Below, piece by piece: positions 6,549-11,375 of a stretch of 11,375 nucleotides of DNA. Made by a program: the position numbers and the translations under genes. The first letter of the stretch is position 1, and every line of letters begins with the position of its first letter. Source of the stretch: CAYZYO01 sp964482585 (GTDB taxonomy: Bacteria > Bacillota > Syntrophomonadia > Syntrophomonadales > Syntrophomonadaceae); the NCBI GenBank assembly GCA_964482585.1, contig CAYZYO010000079.1, positions 1-11,375 on the forward strand, given 5' to 3'. The notes beneath the pieces were generated by a model, which saw only the letters and a list, made by a program, of their open reading frames with translations, had not been told where the DNA came from and ran no database searches.

Positions 6549-7526
6549 CTATCTGTTGATTAATTTAGCAACATCCTTGGAAAAATAGCTTATAATCAAA
6601 TCAGCCCCGGCCCTTTTTATTGAAGTCAGTATTTCCATCATCACCCTTTGTTCATCAAGCCAACCATATGCTCCCGCCGCCTTAACCATTGAATATTCGC
6701 CGCTGACATTGTAGGCTGCAGTAGGAAAAGCCAATTGTTCTTTTACTGCCTTGATGACATCTAAATATGCCAGGGCAGGTTTTACCATTACTATATCTGC
6801 CCCTTCTTCAATATCAAGTTTAACCTCTCTTAATGCTTCGCGTATATTAGCAGGGTCCATCTGATAAGTCTTACGATCCCCAAATTGGGGCGCCGATTCT
6901 GCTGCATCTCGAAATGGGCCGTAAAAACTGGAACAGTATTTAGCTGAGTAAGCCATTATAGGAATATTAGAAAAATGGTTCTCATCTAATTGTTTTCTAA
7001 TATATCCAACTCTTCCATCCATCATATCTGAAGGAGCTACTATATCACACCCGGCTTTAACATGGGATATAACCTCCTTAGCGAGCAATTTGAGGGTTTC
7101 ATCATTATCTACTATACCGTTTTTATCTATTACCCCACAGTGTCCGTGATCAGTATATTCACATAAGCATACATCGGTAATAACTATTAATTCCGGACAG
7201 GTATCTTTTATGAGTTTAATCGCATTTTGAACTACCCCATCATCATTATATCCGGAACTTCCAATACTATCTTTATACTCGGGAATACCAAATAATAAGA
7301 CAGAAGGTACAGCCAGGGATTCAATTTCCTTGATTTCTTCTCTCAACTTATCCAAAGAGAATTGAAAAACCCCGGGCATTGATTCCACGGGTATTTTCTT
7401 ATCCTTACCAAATGTAATGAAAAGTGGATAAATAAAATCATTAATAGATAAATCAGTTTCCCTTATCATATTGCGAATAGTTTGATTACTGCGAAGTCTC
7501 CTCATTCGGTTTGTTGGAAAAGCCAT
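6549..7526 (-). CDS. hemB: Delta-aminolevulinic acid dehydratase (porphobilinogen synthase)
   Basis: Condenses two 5-aminolevulinate molecules to porphobilinogen in the cytoplasm. It has 325 residues, the usual length. The two Schiff-base lysines are visible: Lys196 in MAYSAKYCSSFYGPFRDA and Lys249 in DIVMVKPALAYLD. A zinc-site cysteine triad (Cys120, Cys122, Cys130 in DVCLCEYTDHGHCG) places it in the zinc-dependent class. ATG 7526 follows AGGAGGG with 9-base spacing. It lies between the two radical SAM genes, 51 bases after nirJ1, an order that recalls the Heliobacterium heme cluster. It is followed by the unusual 401-base gap before nirJ2. The sequence looks intact. Confidence 0.97.
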   Translation of the reverse strand: MAFPTNRMRRLRSNQTIRNMIRETDLSINDFIYPLFITFGKDKKIPVESMPGVFQFSLDKLREEIKEIESLAVPSVLLFGIPEYKDSIGSSGYNDDGVVQNAIKLIKDTCPELIVITDVCLCEYTDHGHCGVIDKNGIVDNDETLKLLAKEVISHVKAGCDIVAPSDMMDGRVGYIRKQLDENHFSNIPIMAYSAKYCSSFYGPFRDAAESAPQFGDRKTYQMDPANIREALREVKLDIEEGADIVMVKPALAYLDVIKAVKEQLAFPTAAYNVSGEYSMVKAAGAYGWLDEQRVMMEILTSIKRAGADLIISYFSKDVAKLINR

Positions 7527-7577
7527 TATCTAATTCCCTCCTATCTATTATTTTCATGACCCTGACCGCTCTAAAAA

Positions 7578-8753
7578 CTAAGTGCTAATTTCTTCTCCAG
7601 TTAAATAACAAGCAGGGTCTTCAGCCCATAAATCACCATAAACTGCCCTGGCTCTTATCCGACAGCCTGAACATAACGCTTTGTATAAACAGCGGCTGCA
7701 TTTACCTTGAACATGTTTGTCTTTTTCCCTTAATTTTACTAATAATTGATCATCAGAATTCCATATCTCGCTAAACGGTTTTTCCCGTACGTTTCCAACC
7801 GTATAATCCTGCCAGAACTGGCATGGATGAACATTACCTTTAGGATCTACGTTGGCAAATTTAGTTCCTGCAGAACATCCGCCATGCATATTCAACAGCT
7901 GTACTACCTCATCTTCCCTTTCTGGCTCGTTTTCTCTAATATAGTTTAATAAATATATACCATCAGCATGATTATCCGTAGTTAGTATTTCCACTTCTAC
8001 TCCTATATGGTGTAGATTAAGGGTTTCTTTACTTATATATTCCAGTATTCTTCTTTTCTCTTCTATAGTAGTATCCATTTTGGCCATCTTTTCACCTCTA
8101 CCGGCATAAACCAGGTGATACATACAAAAACGAGGAATCCCTTCATTTTTTATAAGATCAATTATATGTGGTAGATCATGCTGATTATACTTATTAACTG
8201 TAAAGCGAATACCGGTTTTAATTCCATTGCTTAAGCATGCTCTTATTCCCTTTAATGCCGCATCATAAGCACCTTTTTTATTCCTGAACTCATCATGGGT
8301 AGCCGGAGAACCATCTATACTTATGCCTACATATTGAAACCCGGCTGCTTTTATCTTTTTGGCCGTGTCATCATTGATCAAGGTTCCATTGCTTGATATT
8401 ACAGGTCTTAACCCTAACTGAGCAGCCAGTTTTCCCAGTTCAAAAATATCCTTTCTTACTAAAGGTTCACCACCAGAAAAAAGTAAGACCGGAACCTGCA
8501 TTCTGGCAAGATCATGAATAAATTCTATTGCTTCTTCAGTAGTCAATTCTTCTTCATAGCTGCGATCTTCAGCATTAATATAGCAGTGCTTGCACTTTAA
8601 ATTGCAGCGGTTGGTTACATTCCAAACTACCAGGGGCCGGTTCTTATCTGAAAATTGCAGTAGTTGTGGTGGAATACTTTCATTCTCTCCACTATACTTA
8701 ATAACTTCGGATACGGTAGCAGTACCGCATAATAGTTTTGTGCATCCTATCAT
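7578..8753 (-). CDS. ahbC: Radical SAM 12,18-didecarboxysiroheme deacetylase, AhbC/NirJ1 type
   Basis: Predicted to remove the two acetate side chains of didecarboxysiroheme, giving Fe-coproporphyrin III. It has 391 residues. The N-terminus MIGCTKLLCGTATVSEVIKY resembles the AhbC/NirJ start (MIG-x-TKLLCG). The radical SAM cluster motif is Cys50-x3-Cys54-x2-Cys57 (NRCNLKCKHCY), with GGEP at 94-97. A C-terminal SPASM-like set has GGCSAGTKFA (Cys293), VHPCQFW (Cys311), Cys352, Cys355, Cys361, Cys364 and Cys382. ATG 8753 has an AGGGGAG site about 9 bases upstream and lies 16 bases after the cobA-hemD stop. It is a paralogue of the 334-residue protein downstream, sharing the GNVREKPF/GNVKEKPF and CSGCRIRA/CGGCRARA blocks. 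Clostridial annotations often call it NirJ1. The presence of both decarboxylase subunits and the second enzyme favours the heme b pathway. Confidence 0.86.
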   Translation of the reverse strand: MIGCTKLLCGTATVSEVIKYSGENESIPPQLLQFSDKNRPLVVWNVTNRCNLKCKHCYINAEDRSYEEELTTEEAIEFIHDLARMQVPVLLFSGGEPLVRKDIFELGKLAAQLGLRPVISSNGTLINDDTAKKIKAAGFQYVGISIDGSPATHDEFRNKKGAYDAALKGIRACLSNGIKTGIRFTVNKYNQHDLPHIIDLIKNEGIPRFCMYHLVYAGRGEKMAKMDTTIEEKRRILEYISKETLNLHHIGVEVEILTTDNHADGIYLLNYIRENEPEREDEVVQLLNMHGGCSAGTKFANVDPKGNVHPCQFWQDYTVGNVREKPFSEIWNSDDQLLVKLREKDKHVQGKCSRCLYKALCSGCRIRARAVYGDLWAEDPACYLTGEEIST

Positions 8754-8769
8754 TATATATATCTCCCCT

Positions 8770-10296
8770 TTATGCTTTAGCTTGGTCTTCCATTATTACC
8801 TCAAGTAAACCCTCAATGGTGTATTCCCTGGCCATGAGATCCACATTAAATCCATATTCTTTGGCTTTATCAGCAGTTATGGGCCCTATACATGCAACCT
8901 TAACCTTTTTATCCAGTTCCTTTATATTCCCCTCCCCAATAAGATCAACAAAATTGTTTACTGTCGATGAACTGGTAAAAGTAATATAATCAAAAGTGCC
9001 GGTCTTTATTTCCTGCAGGATATCTTCGCTTACCAGGGCAGCCGTTTTCGCTTCATATATATTTATCTCATTAACATAAGCACCCCAACTGCTAATTGTT
9101 TGCGGGAGAATTTTTCTAGCCCCTTTTGCCCGGGGTAATAATATTCGATCTTCGGGATTGATTACCTTACTCAGCTTCTCTAATATACCTTCAGCTTTAT
9201 ATTCATCCGGTACTAGATCCACCTTTAATCCATAACTTTCAATCCGGTCTCGGGTTGCTGCCCCAATGGCACCGATTTTAATACCCTTTAATATCCTGAT
9301 ATCCATATCCTGCTTTCTTATTTCGTCAAAAAAGATATCAACTCCATTAACCGAGGTAAACAGCAGCCAATTATATATATCAATTTCTTTAAATGAATCA
9401 TAAAGCGGGGTTAAATCGTCTACTTTTTCTATTTTAATCGAAGGAAATTCAATCGCTTCTCCGCCAAATTCACATATCCTTTCAATTAATGCACTAGCCT
9501 GGGCCCTGGCTCTGGTAACCACTATTCGCTTTCCCCATAATGGTTGATGTTCCAGCCAGCTTAGCTTATTATGCAGCTTAACTACTTCACCAACTACTAT
9601 TACAGCAGGTGGTTGAAATTTAACCTCCCTGACTTTAGCAACTATATTTTCCAGGGTGCCGGTTATTACTTCCTGATTAGGCCGGGTTCCCCACCTTATA
9701 AGAGCAATTGGAGTTTTTCCATCCTTCCCGTTACCAATCAGGTTATCACAGATATACTCCAAGTTTTCTACTCCCATTAGAAAAACCAGAGTGCCTAACC
9801 CACCCGCAATTTCTTTCCAATTAATTGAACTTTCAGTTTTATCTGGTTTTTCATGCCCGGTAATTATCGCCAAACTAGAAGTAAAATCTCTGTGGGTAAC
9901 TGGGATACCGGCATAAGCAGGCACTGCAACCGCAGAGGTTATACCAGGTACAACCTCGAACTCATAACCATGCTGTCTGATAAATAAGGCTTCTTCTCCG
10001 CCCCTTCCAAATATAAAAGGATCCCCTCCTTTTAAACGGGCAACTATTTTACCTTCACCGGCTTTTTTAGCCAGTAAAGCATTTATCTCATCCTGGGAAA
10101 GAGCATGTTTTCCTGATGTTTTCCCTACATAAATAAATTCAGCTTTAGGATTAGCGAAGGATAAGATTATATCATTTATAAGCCGGTCGTATATAACAAC
10201 TTCCGCCTTTTCTAAAATTTTCTTTCCTTTTAGGGTGAACAGACCCGGATCCCCAGGTCCTGCTCCTATAAGATAGACTTTTCCCTTTTTTCTCAT
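8770..10296 (-). CDS. cobA-hemD: Fused uroporphyrinogen-III C-methyltransferase / uroporphyrinogen-III synthase
   Basis: A two-domain enzyme of 508 residues. The N-terminal half (about 1-245) is SUMT/CobA, making precorrin-2 from uroporphyrinogen III with two SAM. It shows YLIGAGPGDPGLFTLKG (8-24), KGGDPFIFGRGGEEA (89-103), VPGITSAVAVPAYAGIPVTHR (116-136) and LMGVENL (173-179). The C-terminal half (about 253-505) is HemD, closing hydroxymethylbilane to uroporphyrinogen III, with GKRIVVTRARAQ (255-266), LLFTSVNGVD (311-320) and FTSSSTVNNF (440-449). ATG 10296 follows an AGGGG site and leaves only 4 bases after the hemC stop; a longer frame from 10380 would overlap hemC and adds no family sequence. 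This fusion is common in Clostridia and channels HemC product to siroheme-type compounds. Confidence 0.96.
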   Translation of the reverse strand: MRKKGKVYLIGAGPGDPGLFTLKGKKILEKAEVVIYDRLINDIILSFANPKAEFIYVGKTSGKHALSQDEINALLAKKAGEGKIVARLKGGDPFIFGRGGEEALFIRQHGYEFEVVPGITSAVAVPAYAGIPVTHRDFTSSLAIITGHEKPDKTESSINWKEIAGGLGTLVFLMGVENLEYICDNLIGNGKDGKTPIALIRWGTRPNQEVITGTLENIVAKVREVKFQPPAVIVVGEVVKLHNKLSWLEHQPLWGKRIVVTRARAQASALIERICEFGGEAIEFPSIKIEKVDDLTPLYDSFKEIDIYNWLLFTSVNGVDIFFDEIRKQDMDIRILKGIKIGAIGAATRDRIESYGLKVDLVPDEYKAEGILEKLSKVINPEDRILLPRAKGARKILPQTISSWGAYVNEINIYEAKTAALVSEDILQEIKTGTFDYITFTSSSTVNNFVDLIGEGNIKELDKKVKVACIGPITADKAKEYGFNVDLMAREYTIEGLLEVIMEDQAKA

Positions 10297-10300
10297 AGTC

Positions 10301-11230
10301 TTAATCCCCTGTATTACGTATTTCTTGAAGTATCCTGCCAGCACCCTCCTGCAACAGCTGCCGCGCAAGTTGGCGTCCAATCAATTCTGCGTCCTGACAA
10401 TTTCCTTCCCGGCTAGCTCGAAAACACTTCTTGCCATTTAAAGAAGCAACTACCCCCTGTAGTATAAGTATCTCTTCCTTAATATAAGCCAAAGAACCAA
10501 TAGGTACCTGACAGCCGCCTTCAAGCTCATTTAAAAAACCTCTTTCTGCCATAGTAGCTAAAAAAGTGGAGCGGTGATTAATCTCCTGCAGCAGTTTTAA
10601 TATATCCTGGTCAGCTGATCTGCATTCGATTGCAATAGCCCCCTGTCCCACAGCAGGCATAAGCAAATCACAGGGTAAAATATCAGTTATTAAACCCTCG
10701 AAGCCTAAACGTCTTACACCTGCAAAAGCCAGTATAATTCCATCTAGATTCTGTTCTTTCATTTTTCTAATACGGGTTTCAACATTACCCCGGATGTCTA
10801 CTGTAGAAATATCAGGCCGAATCACTTTTAACAGTGCAGCTCGCCTTAGACTTGATGTGCCTATTACAGCATTCATCGGTAGGTCTTTAAATCTGTAATC
10901 CTTGTGGGATATTAATACATCCTGGGGGTTTTCGCGTTTCAGTACAGCCCCAATACATAAATCCGGTTCCAGTTCTGAAGGCATATCTTTCATACTATGC
11001 ACAGCGATATCAATGTTCTTTTTTATAAGTTGATTTTCTATTTCTTTAGTAAAAAGACCTTTATCCCCTATATGGGATAGGGCAACATCTAAGATTTTGT
11101 CACCAATGGTCTTTATTACCTGTATATTAATTTTAAGATCAGGCTTAGCTTTTTTTAATTCACTTGCAACATGTTCTGCCTGCCAGAGAGCAAGTCTGCT
11201 ACCCCTTGTTCCTATTTGCAGAATTTTCAT
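10301..11230 (-). CDS. hemC: Porphobilinogen deaminase (hydroxymethylbilane synthase)
   Basis: Polymerises four porphobilinogens to hydroxymethylbilane using a covalent dipyrromethane cofactor. It has 309 residues from ATG 11230, the normal length. IGTRGSRLALWQAE opens the protein; HSMKDMP (78-84) carries the catalytic Asp82; GTSSLRRAALL (124-134) and VDIRGNVETR (144-153) line the active site; Cys240 in LEGGCQVPIGS is the cofactor attachment residue. ATG 11230 is preferred over ATG 11248 because AAGGAG (11245-11240) lies 9 bases before 11230 and downstream of 11248. The start lies inside the 3' end of hemA, and the product feeds the cobA-hemD fusion encoded 4 bases downstream. Confidence 0.96.
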   Translation of the reverse strand: MKILQIGTRGSRLALWQAEHVASELKKAKPDLKINIQVIKTIGDKILDVALSHIGDKGLFTKEIENQLIKKNIDIAVHSMKDMPSELEPDLCIGAVLKRENPQDVLISHKDYRFKDLPMNAVIGTSSLRRAALLKVIRPDISTVDIRGNVETRIRKMKEQNLDGIILAFAGVRRLGFEGLITDILPCDLLMPAVGQGAIAIECRSADQDILKLLQEINHRSTFLATMAERGFLNELEGGCQVPIGSLAYIKEEILILQGVVASLNGKKCFRASREGNCQDAELIGRQLARQLLQEGAGRILQEIRNTGD

Positions 11231-11375
11231 ATTTTTGTTCTCCTTCATTTATTGGCAAAGAAAAAAGCTTTTTCACGACTTCTGCATATAAATGTCCCTG
11301 GTTGCTGGCAGCCTCCTCTTTAAGTTTAACTATTGGTTCATGGAGTAATTGATTAACTATCGAATTAACTAAGGT
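11199..11375 (-). CDS. hemA: Glutamyl-tRNA reductase, C-terminal end (partial)
   Basis: The frame enters from the right edge and ends at TAG 11201-11199, giving the last 58 residues. NSIVNQLLHEPIVKLKEEA (4-22) followed by LYAEVVKKLFSL (29-40) is the characteristic C-terminal dimerisation region of glutamyl-tRNA reductase. The enzyme reduces Glu-tRNA(Glu) to glutamate-1-semialdehyde, the substrate of HemL at the other end of this operon. After the family end it carries a short hydrophilic tail (about 18 residues, rich in N, E and K). This tail overlaps the hemC start by 32 bases and encodes the hemC ribosome site. The catalytic domain is outside the window, so integrity cannot be judged. Confidence 0.88.
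   Translation of the reverse strand, partial: TLVNSIVNQLLHEPIVKLKEEAASNQGHLYAEVVKKLFSLPINEGEQKYENSANRNKG
11240..11245 (-). promoter_or_regulatory. Ribosome binding site of hemC inside hemA
   Basis: AAGGAG on the minus strand lies 9 bases before ATG 11230 and within the hemA coding sequence. It fixes the hemC start and makes ATG 11248 unlikely, and it implies coupled translation of hemA and hemC. Confidence 0.75.

Noticed and set aside
5143..8753. A heme d1 (denitrification) gene cluster
   Set aside because: Only NirJ-like and NirD/L-like genes are present; nirF, nirN and nirS are not in the window, while a full aminolevulinate-to-uroporphyrinogen set is. Heme b is the simpler explanation.

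Overview
The window looks like chromosomal DNA of an anaerobic, moderately AT-rich Clostridia-type Firmicute. It most resembles the syntrophic fatty-acid oxidisers (Syntrophomonas and relatives). That placement is an inference from gene content: an etfB-etfA pair followed by a membrane-bound Fe-S oxidoreductase of the EtfAB:quinone oxidoreductase type, next to a clostridial/heliobacterial-style heme operon that uses nirJ-type genes. Every supported gene lies on the minus strand, so the biology reads from high to low coordinates. No convincing plus-strand gene, tRNA, rRNA or CRISPR was seen.

Region 1 (about 2890-11375) is a heme operon. In transcription order it holds hemA (3' end only), hemC, a cobA-hemD fusion, nirJ1/ahbC, hemB, nirJ2/ahbD, two siroheme decarboxylase subunits (ahbA-like then ahbB-like) and hemL. 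HemA, HemL and HemB make aminolevulinate and porphobilinogen. HemC and the HemD half make uroporphyrinogen III, and the CobA half methylates it to precorrin-2. After siroheme is formed (that enzyme is not in the window), AhbA/B, AhbC and AhbD would convert it to heme b. This is the oxygen-independent siroheme route, with no hemE/F/N/G/H in the window. Spacing is tight, often with overlaps, except for a 401-bp gap between hemB and nirJ2. That gap carries a 76-bp inverted pair of GTAG-headed hairpins, a REP-doublet (REPIN/BIME-like) element.

Region 2 (2605-2889) is an AT-rich intergenic stretch. An AT-rich inverted repeat directly after hemL may be a terminator. A weak promoter candidate with a perfect 14-bp palindrome at its expected start site lies upstream of etfB.

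Region 3 (1-2604) encodes EtfB, EtfA and the N-terminal membrane part of an EtfAB:(mena)quinone oxidoreductase (cut by the window edge). An 11-bp perfect inverted repeat lies between etfA and the oxidoreductase gene. Electrons from acyl-CoA dehydrogenases would pass through EtfAB to the membrane protein, whose cytochrome-b-like domain has several candidate heme-ligand histidines. The heme operon next door could supply that heme. This functional link is an inference from adjacency.
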